Notes: generated by a model not told the origin, from the letters alone. DNA of 64,000 nt from Arthrobacter_D sp015752045 (GCF_015752045.1 NZ_JADOUS010000008.1:62001-126000), one strand, 5' to 3'. Counted from the first letter of the stretch, positions 51,455 through 60,379 are shown. Translations and numbers: made by a program.

Positions 51455-53293
51455 ATGCGGACTCCAGAAGCGTTGACAGCCAGCACCCAGGACGGGACCT
51501 ACCCGCGGCCCCAGCTCCTCCGACGCCAGTGGGTGGATCTCGGTGGCCAGTGGGAGTTCGACCACGACGACGACGACGCCGGCGAAGCGGAGCACTGGTT
51601 CTCCGCCGGTGAGCGCTTCCCCCTCACCATCACCGTCCCGTACCCCCCGGAGTCCGCGCTGTCCGGCGTGCACGAGACCGGCTTCCATCCCGTGGTCTGG
51701 TACCGCCGCCGGATCACGCAGGCGGACATCGACGCGAGCGGCCGCTCCGGCGAGGAGGACCGGCTGCTCCTCCACTTCGGCGCGGTCGACTACCGGGCGA
51801 CGGTCTGGATCAACGGTCAGCTCCTCGGCTCCCACGAGGGCGGCCAGAGCCCCTTCTCCTTCGACGTCACGAGCCACGCCAGGACGGGCGAGGAACTCGT
51901 CCTCGTCGTCCGGGCCGAGGACGATCCGCACGACGTCGCGCAGCCCCGCGGCAAGCAGGACTGGCTCGAGGACCCGCACGTCATCTGGTACCACCGCACC
52001 ACCGGCATCTGGCAGCCCGTATGGCTGGAATCCGTCCCCGCGTCGTTCATCGAGGCCGTGACCTGGGAGCCCGACGTCCCGAACGGCTCCGCCCGCCTGG
52101 AGCTCGAGATCTCGCCGCAGCGGGTCGACGCCCTGACGGTGCGCGTGGACCTGAGCTTCGACGGTCAGCCGCTGGGCACCCACTCGACGTCGGCCCTGCA
52201 GTCCCGCGTCGTGATGGACTGCGTGATCCCGCACCAGGCCAACGGCCAAGCGTACGAGTCGCTGCTGTGGTCCCCGGATCACCCCCGTCTGATCGACGCC
52301 ACCGTCACCCTGCTCGATGCCGACGGCTCTCCTGTGGACGAGGTGTGGTCCTACTTCGGCCTCCGCAGCGTCGGGACGGCCGGACGCCACTTCCTCCTCA
52401 ACGACCGCCCCTTCTACGTGCGGTCGGTGCTCGAGCAGGGCTACTGGCCCGACTCGCTCCTCGCCGCCCCGGACGCGGCCGCACTGCGCGAGGAGGTCCA
52501 GCTGATCAAGGATCTCGGCTTCAACGCCGCCCGCCTGCACGAGAAGGTGGAGGACCCCCGCTTCCTGTACTGGGCGGACCGCCTCGGCCTGCTGGTGTGG
52601 GGGGAGATGGGCAGCACCTTCGAGTTCTCGCCGACGGCGATGGAGCGCGTGGCCCGGGAATGGGCGAGCGTCGTCCAGCGGGACCGGTCCCATCCGTGCA
52701 TCGTGACCTGGGTGCCCCTCAACGAGAGCTGGGGCGTCCAGCAGATCTCCCACAGCCCGGCGCAGAAGCACTTCGCGCAGGCCATGTACCACCTGACGAA
52801 GGCGCTCGACGCGTCCCGCCCGGTCATCTCCAATGACGGCTGGGAGCACGTGGAGTCGGACATCTTCACCATCCACGACTACGCGACGACGTACGACGAC
52901 CTCCACGCGAACTACCGTGACCTGCCGACGTTCCAGTCGCTCGTCGACGGCGTGGGACCCGCCGGGCGCCGGCTGAGCGTCCTGCCGGGCCTGCCGAGGA
53001 CCGAGCCGGTCATGGTGTCCGAGTTCGGCGGGATCCTCTATGCGCCGAACAGCCCGATCGAGACGTGGGGCTACTCCACGGCCGAGTCCGGCGAGGACTT
53101 CGCGCGGCGCCTGGAGGCGCTGTTCTCGGCCCTCCAGGACAGCCCCTTCCTGTCCGGCTTCTGCTACACCCAGCTGACGGACACCCTGCAGGAGGCGAAC
53201 GGCCTCACGGACGAGAACCGGAAGCCTAAGCTCCCCGTGGCGGAGATCCGCAAGATCGTGATGGGCAAGGACTGGAGGCCCGACCATGCATGA
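51455..53293 (+). CDS. Glycoside hydrolase family 2 protein
   Basis: A 612-residue cytoplasmic enzyme with the GH2 order: sugar-binding jelly roll (WVDLGGQWEFD and WYRRRIT, RATVWINGQLLGSHEGG), an immunoglobulin-like domain, and a TIM barrel from about residue 300 (LNDRPFYVRSVLEQGYWPDS). The acid/base Glu is in VPLNESWG near residue 424 and the nucleophile Glu in MVSEFGGIL near 523. It has no signal peptide, so it acts on imported oligosaccharide. Family 2 covers beta-galactosidases, mannosidases, glucuronidases and arabinosidases; the activity is not clear. I use ATG 51455; an ATG at 51437 is possible. It overlaps the dioxygenase gene by eight bases and carries a LacI operator. Confidence 0.88.
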   Translation: MRTPEALTASTQDGTYPRPQLLRRQWVDLGGQWEFDHDDDDAGEAEHWFSAGERFPLTITVPYPPESALSGVHETGFHPVVWYRRRITQADIDASGRSGEEDRLLLHFGAVDYRATVWINGQLLGSHEGGQSPFSFDVTSHARTGEELVLVVRAEDDPHDVAQPRGKQDWLEDPHVIWYHRTTGIWQPVWLESVPASFIEAVTWEPDVPNGSARLELEISPQRVDALTVRVDLSFDGQPLGTHSTSALQSRVVMDCVIPHQANGQAYESLLWSPDHPRLIDATVTLLDADGSPVDEVWSYFGLRSVGTAGRHFLLNDRPFYVRSVLEQGYWPDSLLAAPDAAALREEVQLIKDLGFNAARLHEKVEDPRFLYWADRLGLLVWGEMGSTFEFSPTAMERVAREWASVVQRDRSHPCIVTWVPLNESWGVQQISHSPAQKHFAQAMYHLTKALDASRPVISNDGWEHVESDIFTIHDYATTYDDLHANYRDLPTFQSLVDGVGPAGRRLSVLPGLPRTEPVMVSEFGGILYAPNSPIETWGYSTAESGEDFARRLEALFSALQDSPFLSGFCYTQLTDTLQEANGLTDENRKPKLPVAEIRKIVMGKDWRPDHA

Positions 53294-54152
53294 GCCCGCC
53301 GGCACGCACAAGCCGGTCGCATCCCGGATCCCCGACGGCGCGTCCCCCGAGGCGGCTGCCGCCGTCGAAGGGCTCTACATGCGGGGGGTGATCTCACGGC
53401 AGGGCGCGTTCACCCGCGAGTGGGCGGCGGAGATGCGCGAGGACATCGACGCGGCCTTCGCCGAGGCGCTCGCACGGCCGAACGGCGCCGTCGGACGGGG
53501 ACCGAAGCGGTACTACGTCGAGATCCACCCCGAACAGATGCGGGGCTGGGTCGATCTCGTGGACCACCCGTGGGTGCGCATGGTGTGCGAGTCCGTCCTG
53601 GGCCCCGACTACGAGATCGTAGAGCTCGGCTTCGACGTCCCGGGCCCCGGCGCCGTCAACCAGCCGTGGCACCGCGATTTCCCGATGCCGGAGGAGACCC
53701 GCAACGACGGGCGGCTGACGTCGCTGGCGTTCAATCTGACGGGCGTCGACACCGAGGAGGACATGGGTCCCTTCGAGGTCGCCCCCGGCACGCAGTTCGA
53801 CCTGCCGGAAGGCTTCGACCACGGGATGTTCCCGCCGAAGTCGGCGTACGGGCGGTACGAGGGCCTCGCGGAGCGCAAATACCCGACGATGGGTGACATC
53901 TCCGCCCGGTCCGCACTGACGATCCACCGCGGCACGAAGAACGAGTCGGAGAAGTCCCGGCCGGTCCTGGTGCTCGGGGTGGACGCCCCCGGCGCGGGCA
54001 ACGCCGAACACCACGCCATGGCCGTGACGAAGCCCTTCTTCGACGCCCTGCCCGAGCGGGTCCGCCGCCACGTGGCCTGCCCCGTGGTGGACACCCTGGT
54101 GCCGATCACGCAGAAGCACTCCATCGAGGGCCTCATGATGGGCGAGGCCTGA
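53286..54152 (+). CDS. Phytanoyl-CoA dioxygenase (PhyH) family protein
   Basis: A 288-residue protein with the double-stranded beta-helix of Fe(II)/2-oxoglutarate oxygenases. The metal-binding HxD is visible as WHRDFPMP near residue 129, and the distal His and Arg lie in ALTIHRGTKNESEKSRPVLV near residue 215. PhyH-type enzymes hydroxylate fatty acyl-CoA, ectoine or various small natural products. It overlaps the GH2 gene by eight bases and is therefore part of the sugar regulon; a sugar, sugar acid or an aglycone set free by the hydrolase would be a natural substrate. That is inference. Confidence 0.85.
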   Translation: MHEPAGTHKPVASRIPDGASPEAAAAVEGLYMRGVISRQGAFTREWAAEMREDIDAAFAEALARPNGAVGRGPKRYYVEIHPEQMRGWVDLVDHPWVRMVCESVLGPDYEIVELGFDVPGPGAVNQPWHRDFPMPEETRNDGRLTSLAFNLTGVDTEEDMGPFEVAPGTQFDLPEGFDHGMFPPKSAYGRYEGLAERKYPTMGDISARSALTIHRGTKNESEKSRPVLVLGVDAPGAGNAEHHAMAVTKPFFDALPERVRRHVACPVVDTLVPITQKHSIEGLMMGEA

Positions 54153-54175
54153 GCCCTTTCCCGGCAGGTTCCTGG

Positions 54176-54215
54176 ACGACGACGGCGGCACCCGGGTGGG
54201 TGCCGCCGTCGTCGT
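54176..54215. terminator. Very strong bidirectional hairpin terminator
   Basis: A perfect 18-bp stem (54176-54193 with 54198-54215, ACGACGACGGCGGCACCC and its complement) with a GGGT loop, 24 bases after the PhyH stop and 26 bases beyond the stop of the converging oxygenase gene. Confidence 0.9.
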
Positions 54216-54241
54216 GTGGGCGGGACGGCTTCCCGGAGGAG

Positions 54242-55270
54242 CTACTTCCGCGCCAGTTCGGGGTGGTGGAGTTCGGTGACATCCGGGTGCGCGCGCACCC
54301 GCCCCTTCAGCACGTTGGAGCCGTAGGAGGACAGCATCGGGTTCTCGGGGTCGTCCGAGATGCCGCGGGCGGTGGCCCGCAGGTCGTCGGTCAGGGGGAC
54401 CGGGTCGATCACGGCGTCGAGGCGCGGGGACCAGAAGAACGGGACGGCGTAGCGGTCCACGCCCGGTGCGGGGGCGGTGACGCGGTGGATGGTGGCCGCG
54501 AGGTAGCCCTCGGTGGCCACCTCGAGCATCTCGCCGAGGTTCACCACGAGAGCCCCCGGGATCGGCGTGACCGGGACCCACTCGTCGGCGCCATGGGGGA
54601 GGACCTCGAGGCCGCCCACCTGGTCCTGCAGCAGGAGGGTCACGAAGCCGTAGTCGGCGTGGGCTCCCACGCCCTGCGAGCCGGCTCCCTCGACGACCCC
54701 GCCCACGTAGTGCACGAGCTTGGCCATCCAGGCCGGAGTGCCCTCGAAGGGTTCGGTGAAGTAGTCCTCGGGGAGGTGGAGGGCGACGGCGATCGCCGAC
54801 AGGAGTTCGGCGCCGACGTGCGCCATCAGGGCCGCCCACGCCATGGCCTTCTCCTCGAGGTCGGGCAGCGCGGTGCGGGGCCAGAGGTTCGGGCCCTGCA
54901 GGAGCCAGTACGGCTCGTCGGCGGGGTAGTCAGCCAGGGGCTCCCGCTCGGGGGAGAAGTCGATCTGCTCGCGGGCGTCGGGACGGCCGCGGGTGATCTC
55001 GGTCCCGAGGCCGGCGTAGCCGCGGAAATGCGGCGACGAGCGGTTGTGGATCCGGAGGCGCTCCTCCAGCGGGAGCTCGAAGAAGCTGCGGGTCACCTCG
55101 AAGAGATCATCCACCTGCGTGGGGGTGGCGCCGTAGTTGACGATGTGGAAGAAGCCGACGGTGTGGGCGGCGTCGCGCAGTTCCTCGATGAAGCCGGGGG
55201 TGAAGGATCCATCGGCAGAACGGGCGGTGCTGAGGTCAAGGGTGGGGATCGATCCCGCGGACTGCTGCAT
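54242..55270 (-). CDS. 2-oxoglutarate/Fe(II) oxygenase, isopenicillin N synthase-like
   Basis: A 342-residue oxygenase of the plant-type 2OG/IPNS family: N-terminal DIOX_N part (IPTLDLSTARSADG, TVGFFHIVNYGAT), then the catalytic jelly roll with the metal ligands in GAHADYGFVTLLLQD and TIHRVTAP and the 2OG-binding Arg in DRYAVPFFWSP. Reads as complete. The ATG at 55268-55270 is at the normal site. Family members hydroxylate or cyclise amino acids, hormones and secondary metabolites; the substrate is unknown. Although it faces the PhyH gene, the strong terminator between them indicates separate transcription. Confidence 0.88.
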   Translation of the reverse strand: MQQSAGSIPTLDLSTARSADGSFTPGFIEELRDAAHTVGFFHIVNYGATPTQVDDLFEVTRSFFELPLEERLRIHNRSSPHFRGYAGLGTEITRGRPDAREQIDFSPEREPLADYPADEPYWLLQGPNLWPRTALPDLEEKAMAWAALMAHVGAELLSAIAVALHLPEDYFTEPFEGTPAWMAKLVHYVGGVVEGAGSQGVGAHADYGFVTLLLQDQVGGLEVLPHGADEWVPVTPIPGALVVNLGEMLEVATEGYLAATIHRVTAPAPGVDRYAVPFFWSPRLDAVIDPVPLTDDLRATARGISDDPENPMLSSYGSNVLKGRVRAHPDVTELHHPELARK

Positions 55271-55314
55271 GCGCAGGAGACTACGCCCGTTGAAAAACCG
55301 TCCCTGCCTTTGCG

Positions 55315-55803
55315 TTACGCCGTGTTGCGGCCCGCCCCGTCAGCCCCGTCGTCGCCGTCGTCGGTGTCGGCTCCGTCCGTACCGTCGGCTCCGGGTCCGC
55401 GCACCCCCGCCAGCGCGCGGACGGCACGCAGGCCGGCGTCGGACCCCTTCCAGTGGCGGACCAGGGCCTCCGGACCGGCGGCCCGCACCACCGCCCGCAG
55501 GGTGACGGCGATCACGACGACGTCGTCCGCGTAGCCGATCACGGGCAGGAAGTCCGGTACCAGGTCGATCGGCACCACGAGGTAGACCGCGAGCAGGCCG
55601 AGCAGGATGCGCGCCCGCATCGGGACCGAGCGGTCCGCGGCGAGGCGGCGGATGAGCCCGAGGAGGTCCGGGCCCAGGCGCAGCGCGTCCCGCAGCGAGA
55701 TCACGTCGGGATGCCGGCGCGCATAGATGGCGAGGCAGGCGAGGAGGACACCGTAGGTGGCCAGGACCGCGACGACGATCTCGAGGACCGGCTCCCAGCT
55801 CAT
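55315..55803 (-). CDS. YkvA family (DUF1232) membrane protein
   Basis: A 162-residue protein with an N-terminal membrane helix (LEIVVAVLATYGVLLACLAI) and the DUF1232 motif RARILLGLLAVYLVVPIDLVPDFLPVIGYADDVVV, reported here as two parts: a helix and the hallmark PIDLVPDFLPVIG. The last 30 residues are an Asp/Gly-rich disordered tail. DUF1232 proteins are small membrane proteins of unknown function, seen in stress and metal-resistance contexts. It lies downstream of the TetR gene on the same strand, 87 bases apart. Confidence 0.85.
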   Translation of the reverse strand: MSWEPVLEIVVAVLATYGVLLACLAIYARRHPDVISLRDALRLGPDLLGLIRRLAADRSVPMRARILLGLLAVYLVVPIDLVPDFLPVIGYADDVVVIAVTLRAVVRAAGPEALVRHWKGSDAGLRAVRALAGVRGPGADGTDGADTDDGDDGADGAGRNTA

Positions 55804-55890
55804 GCGTCTCCCCGCGATCGTCCTGCACCGGTGGGCCGGTTCCGACGGTGATGCCGGCGGTGACGTTGCCGGGGTCTGAGCAGTCGGCCG

Positions 55891-56532
55891 TCAGGGGGCG
55901 AGGGCTGCATGCAGCACCGCCGCGATGCTCTCGGTGACCTGCTCCTCGGTGATGGCCTCGGGGTCGGCCGCGCATTCGACGGCCATGCCGTTCACCGTGG
56001 CCAGCAGGATGGTCGCGAAGACGGTGTAGTGCGCCGGATCCGACGGCGCGCCGAAGGCGGCGGCCCGCTCGGCCAGCGTCGAGGCGAGGAGTGCGCGGCG
56101 GGTGCGGCGGTGCTCGCGGAAGACCTGCCCGACGTCGGGGTCACGCCCGGCCTGCAGGGCGAACTCGACGACGAGCGCGTGCCAGCGCTGTTCGCGCACC
56201 ACGCCGCGGGCGAGGTGGCGGGCGGCGTGCAGCACCGTCTCCTCCAGCGAGGTCAGATGGTCCACCCGGCTGAGGACGTCGGCGGCGGTATCGGCCAGGC
56301 GCTCGCCCAGGAGCGTCGCGAAGAGCTCCTGTTTCGAGCCGAAGTTGGAGTAGACCGCGCCCTTCGTGTAGCCGGCACGCTGCGCGATCGTGTCGAGGCG
56401 GGCGGCGACGTAGCCGATCTCCTCGAAGACCTCGAGGGCCGCTGCGAGCAGTCCCGCGCGTACGTCCTCCCGGCGTGGGCGGCGTCGGGGCCCGCCCGCC
56501 GCGCCCCTGCTGTCCGTGTCCATGATCGTCAT
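55891..56532 (-). CDS. TetR-family transcriptional regulator
   Basis: A 213-residue repressor with an N-terminal TetR helix-turn-helix (RREDVRAGLLAAALEVFEEI, DTIAQRAGYTKGAVYSNFGS) and an all-helical ligand domain (TetR_C). I start at the ATG at 56530-56532 behind GGAGGACGG. It is divergent from the ABC ATPase/YhgE pair, and two inverted repeats in the 64-base spacer are good operator candidates. Such regulators commonly control export or envelope proteins in answer to hydrophobic compounds; the inducer is unknown. Confidence 0.9.
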   Translation of the reverse strand: MTIMDTDSRGAAGGPRRRPRREDVRAGLLAAALEVFEEIGYVAARLDTIAQRAGYTKGAVYSNFGSKQELFATLLGERLADTAADVLSRVDHLTSLEETVLHAARHLARGVVREQRWHALVVEFALQAGRDPDVGQVFREHRRTRRALLASTLAERAAAFGAPSDPAHYTVFATILLATVNGMAVECAADPEAITEEQVTESIAAVLHAALAP

Positions 56533-56552
56533 CCGTCCTCCTGCAATCACGA

Positions 56553-56581
56553 TACCATTGGTACTGAATACTCAAAGTATT
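56553..56581. promoter_or_regulatory. TetR operator region
   Basis: Two adjacent inverted repeats: TACCA-T-TGGTA (56553-56563) and AATACT-CAA-AGTATT (56567-56581). They lie in an AT-rich 64-base spacer between the tetR gene and the ABC ATPase gene, where promoters of both must overlap them. Confidence 0.7.
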
Positions 56582-56596
56582 GAAATCGAAGGACTC

Positions 56597-57505
56597 ATGA
56601 CCAGCACCCCGCCCGCATCGCAGCCCCTCCCCGCCGTCCCCGCACCGGCCCTCTCCGTCGAGGACCTCACCCTCCGCGCCGGGAAGCGGATGATCTTCGA
56701 GGGTGTCACCGTCGAGGTCCCCGCCGGATCGCTGGCCGTCCTCGCCGGACCCTCCGGGGCCGGCAAGAGTGCCCTCGCCCTGGCGCTCGCCGGTCGGCTC
56801 GTCGTGACGTCCGGTCAGGCGTCCGTCCTAGGCCACGCGCTGCCGCGGCACGCCGGCGCGGTGCGCCGTCGCGTCGGCTTCACCGGGAACGACACCGTGG
56901 TGCCGCTCGACGAGACGCTCACCGTCCGGCACCACGTGGCCGATGCGCTGAAGCTGGCGGGGTCCTGGTGGAGGCCGGCCGCCTCCCGTGAACAGGTGGA
57001 CGGCATCATCACCACCGCGAACAACCTGCTCGGAGCCCTCGAGGACGCTTTCGGTGACGACCCCGCGGCGGCTGCGCTGGCGCAGGCCCGGCTCCACCGC
57101 AGCGAACTCGTGCGGGACGCCTCACCGGTGGCGCGCTTCACGCTCGGTGTCGTCCTCGCACTCATCCCGGGCCCCGACGTCCTCGTGGTCGACGACGTCG
57201 ACAGGCTCCGCACCGCCGACGAACGCCGTGCGGCCTGGGCAGCGCTCCTCACCGTCGAGCGGACGCGCCGCGACGACTCCGCCCCGCTGACCGTCGTCGC
57301 CACCTGCCAGGACTCCCGCGAGCTCGACGGCCTCCGCCACGCCGGGCCCCGGATCAGCGCGCTGCCACTGCGACCCGTCGTCGTGCACGCGCTCGGCGTC
57401 GACCCGGTTCCCGCAGCACCCCCCGAGCCTTCCGCCTCCGCTTCCGCTTCCGCTTCCGCTTCCGCTTCCGCCTCCGCTTCCGCTTCCGCCTCCGAAATCA
57501 GGTAA
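56597..57505 (+). CDS. Degenerate ABC-type ATPase of the YhgE/Pip system
   Basis: A 302-residue protein with an ABC-like nucleotide domain in residues about 20-235: Walker A AGPSGAGKSALALALAG, and Walker B DVLVVDDVDRL, but no recognisable LSGGQ signature (the region reads ASPVARFTLGVVLAL) and Asp in place of the catalytic Glu. It likely binds ATP but may not hydrolyse it like a normal exporter. The C-terminus is a run of ten Ser-Ala dipeptides encoded by a hexanucleotide repeat. It is followed after four bases by the YhgE/Pip membrane protein, the arrangement seen in many actinobacteria, and is controlled by the divergent TetR gene. Confidence 0.82.
   Translation: MTSTPPASQPLPAVPAPALSVEDLTLRAGKRMIFEGVTVEVPAGSLAVLAGPSGAGKSALALALAGRLVVTSGQASVLGHALPRHAGAVRRRVGFTGNDTVVPLDETLTVRHHVADALKLAGSWWRPAASREQVDGIITTANNLLGALEDAFGDDPAAAALAQARLHRSELVRDASPVARFTLGVVLALIPGPDVLVVDDVDRLRTADERRAAWAALLTVERTRRDDSAPLTVVATCQDSRELDGLRHAGPRISALPLRPVVVHALGVDPVPAAPPEPSASASASASASASASASASASEIR
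57431..57490 (+). repeat. Ten-copy hexanucleotide repeat encoding (Ser-Ala)n
   Basis: Ten tandem copies of TCCGCT or TCCGCC in the last part of the ATPase gene. Because the unit is six bases, copy-number changes keep the frame and alter only tail length. Confidence 0.92.
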
Positions 57506-57509
57506 CCCC

Positions 57510-59852
57510 GTGTTCTCCCTGCTCCGCACGGAACTCTCCCGCTTCCGCATCACCCTGAAATCCAGGGCCGCCCTGCTGATCATCGCGATCATCCCCGCGT
57601 TGTACGGGGGGCTCTACCTCGCTGCCAACTGGGACCCGACCGGGAGTCTCGACCATCTCACGGCCGCCGTCGTCAACGAGGACGAGCCCGCCACCGCCGC
57701 GGCCCCCGACGGCTCCGAGAGCACCGTCTCCGCCGGCGCCGATCTGGCGGACACCCTCACCTCCTCCGAGGACGCCGGGTTCACCTGGGTGGAGGTGAGC
57801 AGCGAGGACGCCCGCAGGGGGCTCGACGACGGCACGTATGCCGCGTCGCTGGACATCCCCGCGGAGTTCTCCTCGACCCTCGCCTCCGTCGGCGGCGACG
57901 AGCCCGCGCAGGCGATGCTCGACATCACCACCAACGACGCCGACAGCTACATCGTGGGCCAGGTCGGCAACACCGTGGCCGCGAGCCTGCAGCGCCAGGT
58001 GGGGTCCGGCGCCACGGCGGACTACCTCGACAGCATCTACCTCGGGTTCTCCTCCCTCCACGGCAAGCTCGCCGAGGCGGGCGCAGGGGCCGGGACGATC
58101 GCCGACGGCGCCCGCAGCGCGGACGAGGGGAGTGCCTCGCTCGTCGTCGGACTCGGCAGCCTCGTCGACGGCAGCACCAGGCTGTCCTCCGGCACCACCC
58201 GGGTGGCCGGGGGCGCCGCCGACCTCTCGGCCGGGGCGGACGACCTCGCCGCCGGACTGGGGCGCCTCGACGCCGCGACGGTGGACCTGGTCCCGCAGTC
58301 ACAGCAGCTCGCGGACGGCGCCGCCGCGGCCGCCACGGGCGGCACGACCCTGCGGGACGGTGCCGCGCAGCTCGCCGCCGGGACGCAGGCCGTCGCCGAC
58401 GGCGCAGGTCGGCTCTCCACCTCCGCCGCGACCCTGGCGGACGGCACCCGCCGGGTCGCCGACGGCGTCGCGCAGGTGGGCGACGGAGCGGACGCCCTCT
58501 CCGCGGGCGCCACCGACCTCGAGGCCGGCGCCGGGCCGGCAGCGGGCGGGTCGCGTGCCGTCGCCGACGGGATCGCACAGCTCACCGCGAGCTACGCCGC
58601 ACTCTCCGATGCCGAGCGGCTCGCCGCGCTGCAGCAGCTCGGCGCCGGCGCGGACGCGGCGGCCACCGGCAGCGAGAAGGTCACGACCGGAGCCGGGACG
58701 CTCGCTGCGTCCGCCGCCGACCTCGCCGCCGGTGCCCGCACGGCCTCGACCGGCGCCACCGGTGCGGCCGACGGTGCAGGCCTGGTCGCGGCCGGTGCTG
58801 CCGATCTCGCCACGGGCGCCGGGGGAGCGGCTTCCGGTGCGGGGACGGTGTCGCAGGGTGCCGCCGATCTCACCGGCGGGCTGGTCGGCCTCCAGGACGG
58901 GACGGCAACCCTCGCCGCGAACACCCCGGCCCTCCGCGACGGGCTCGTGTCCGCCTCCGGCGGCGCCGCGCAGCTCGCCACCGGAGCAGCCACGCTCAGT
59001 ACGGGAGCGGCGGAGGTCTCCGGGGGAGCGGCGTCGCTCTCGGACGGCTCCAGCCAGGCCTACGACGGCGCCACCTCGCTCGAGGGCGGGCTCAGCGAAC
59101 TCTCCAGCGGATCGCAGGACCTCGCGCAGCAGCTGGACCAGGGTGCGCAGCAGGTGCCCGACTACACCGAGGGGCAACGCGCCGAACTGAGCGACGTCGC
59201 GTCCTCGCCGGTGGCGATCGGGCGGACGCACGCCAACGCGGTGGATGCGTACGGGGAGGGTATGGCGCCCTACTTCATCCCCCTGGCCCTGTGGGTGGGC
59301 GGCATGGTGACGTACATCGTCCTGCGGGCCGTCTCACCGCGGGCCCTGGCCTCCACGGCGGCGTCGTGGCGCGTCTCCGCGGCCGGGTATCTGCAGGGTG
59401 CCCTTCTGGCGGTCCTCCAGGCGCTGGTCCTGCTGGGGATCCTGATGGCCGGCGTCGGCCTGACCACACCCCACCCCCTGGGACTGCTGGCCTTCACGAT
59501 CCTCACAGCGCTGGTCTTCACGGCCATCCACCAGGCGCTCGTCGCGCTGCTCGGCGGTGTCGGCAGGCTCGTGGCGCTGGTGCTCCTCATGCTGCAGCTC
59601 ACGACAGCGGGCGGGACCTATCCCGTGGCGACCGAGCCGGGGTTCTTCCGGTTCCTCAGCCCGCTCCTGCCGATGACCCACGCCGTGACCGGGCTGCGGC
59701 ACCTGATCGCGGGCGGGGATCTCGGCGTCGTCTGGCTCGCGGCCGCCCAGCTGCTGGTCTTCTTCGCGCTGGCAGCGGCGCTGTCGGTCTTCGCGTCCCA
59801 CCGGGGCCGCTCATGGTCGATGGAGAAGCTGCACCCGAGCCTCGCGATCTGA
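57510..59852 (+). CDS. YhgE/Pip domain membrane protein
   Basis: A 780-residue protein of the YhgE/Pip (phage infection protein) group, related to ABC-2 permeases. One helix near the N-terminus (AALLIIAIIPALYGGLYLAA) leads into a large extracytoplasmic part of about 550 residues, mostly an Ala/Gly/Asp-rich helical repeat with a period near 7 to 14 residues (units such as LADGTRRVADGVAQVGDGAD), then five or six helices in the last 200 residues. The start is a GTG four bases after the ATPase stop. Members have been linked to phage adsorption, type VII-like secretion and envelope export; the role here is not known. TetR control suggests an efflux or envelope response. Confidence 0.88.
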   Translation: MFSLLRTELSRFRITLKSRAALLIIAIIPALYGGLYLAANWDPTGSLDHLTAAVVNEDEPATAAAPDGSESTVSAGADLADTLTSSEDAGFTWVEVSSEDARRGLDDGTYAASLDIPAEFSSTLASVGGDEPAQAMLDITTNDADSYIVGQVGNTVAASLQRQVGSGATADYLDSIYLGFSSLHGKLAEAGAGAGTIADGARSADEGSASLVVGLGSLVDGSTRLSSGTTRVAGGAADLSAGADDLAAGLGRLDAATVDLVPQSQQLADGAAAAATGGTTLRDGAAQLAAGTQAVADGAGRLSTSAATLADGTRRVADGVAQVGDGADALSAGATDLEAGAGPAAGGSRAVADGIAQLTASYAALSDAERLAALQQLGAGADAAATGSEKVTTGAGTLAASAADLAAGARTASTGATGAADGAGLVAAGAADLATGAGGAASGAGTVSQGAADLTGGLVGLQDGTATLAANTPALRDGLVSASGGAAQLATGAATLSTGAAEVSGGAASLSDGSSQAYDGATSLEGGLSELSSGSQDLAQQLDQGAQQVPDYTEGQRAELSDVASSPVAIGRTHANAVDAYGEGMAPYFIPLALWVGGMVTYIVLRAVSPRALASTAASWRVSAAGYLQGALLAVLQALVLLGILMAGVGLTTPHPLGLLAFTILTALVFTAIHQALVALLGGVGRLVALVLLMLQLTTAGGTYPVATEPGFFRFLSPLLPMTHAVTGLRHLIAGGDLGVVWLAAAQLLVFFALAAALSVFASHRGRSWSMEKLHPSLAI

Positions 59853-59949
59853 CAACCCTCCCTGCACACGAGGCCGGATGGCATGCGGCCCGGGAGAGGA
59901 CCTTATAGGTTGGAGGGGTACCGAGCATCCATCAGGAAGGCACCATCCC

Positions 59950-60270
59950 ATGATCTTCATCGTCGTCAAGTTCACCGTGAAGCCCGAGTGGAGCGACCGC
60001 TGGATCGACCTGACGCGGGACTTCACGGAGGCGACGCGCCAGGAGCCGGGCAACCTCTGGTTCGACTGGTCCCGCAGCGTCGAAGACCCCCATCAGTTCG
60101 TGCTCGTCGAGGCGTTCCAGGACGACGCCGCGGAGGCGCACGTGAACAGCGACCATTTCTCCCAGGCGATGCAGGACATGCCGCAGGCACTCGTGAAGAC
60201 GCCGGAGATCATCAGTGAGCGGATCGGCGCCGAAGGTTGGGGCCAGATGGGCGAGCTCACCGTCGCGTAG
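59950..60270 (+). CDS. Antibiotic biosynthesis monooxygenase (quinol monooxygenase-like)
   Basis: A 106-residue protein of the ABM/YgiN family, a dimeric ferredoxin-like fold: MIFIVVKFTVKPEWSDRW, then TRQEPGNLWFDWSRSVEDP and FVLVEAFQDDAAEAHVNSDHF, including the conserved Glu and His. Members are cofactor-free oxygenases acting on quinols or polyketide phenols, or signal-related proteins (LsrG-like). The ATG at 59950 follows AGGAAGG. It lies 97 bases after the YhgE gene and is probably separate, with a strong terminator after it. Substrate unknown. Confidence 0.88.
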   Translation: MIFIVVKFTVKPEWSDRWIDLTRDFTEATRQEPGNLWFDWSRSVEDPHQFVLVEAFQDDAAEAHVNSDHFSQAMQDMPQALVKTPEIISERIGAEGWGQMGELTVA

Positions 60271-60330
60271 CACGGGCGTTCCGCCGCGTCCATGGGCCGG
60301 CCGGTGATCTCGCCTCCGAGCCGGAAGACC

Positions 60331-60364
60331 GAGGACCGCACCCGATGGGACGGGTGCGGTCCTC
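60331..60364. terminator. Bidirectional hairpin terminator
   Basis: GAGGACCGCACCCG and CGGGTGCGGTCCTC form a perfect 14-bp stem over the loop ATGGGA, between the converging monooxygenase and formamidase genes. Confidence 0.88.
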
Positions 60365-60379
60365 GATCCGTCAGGCGAC

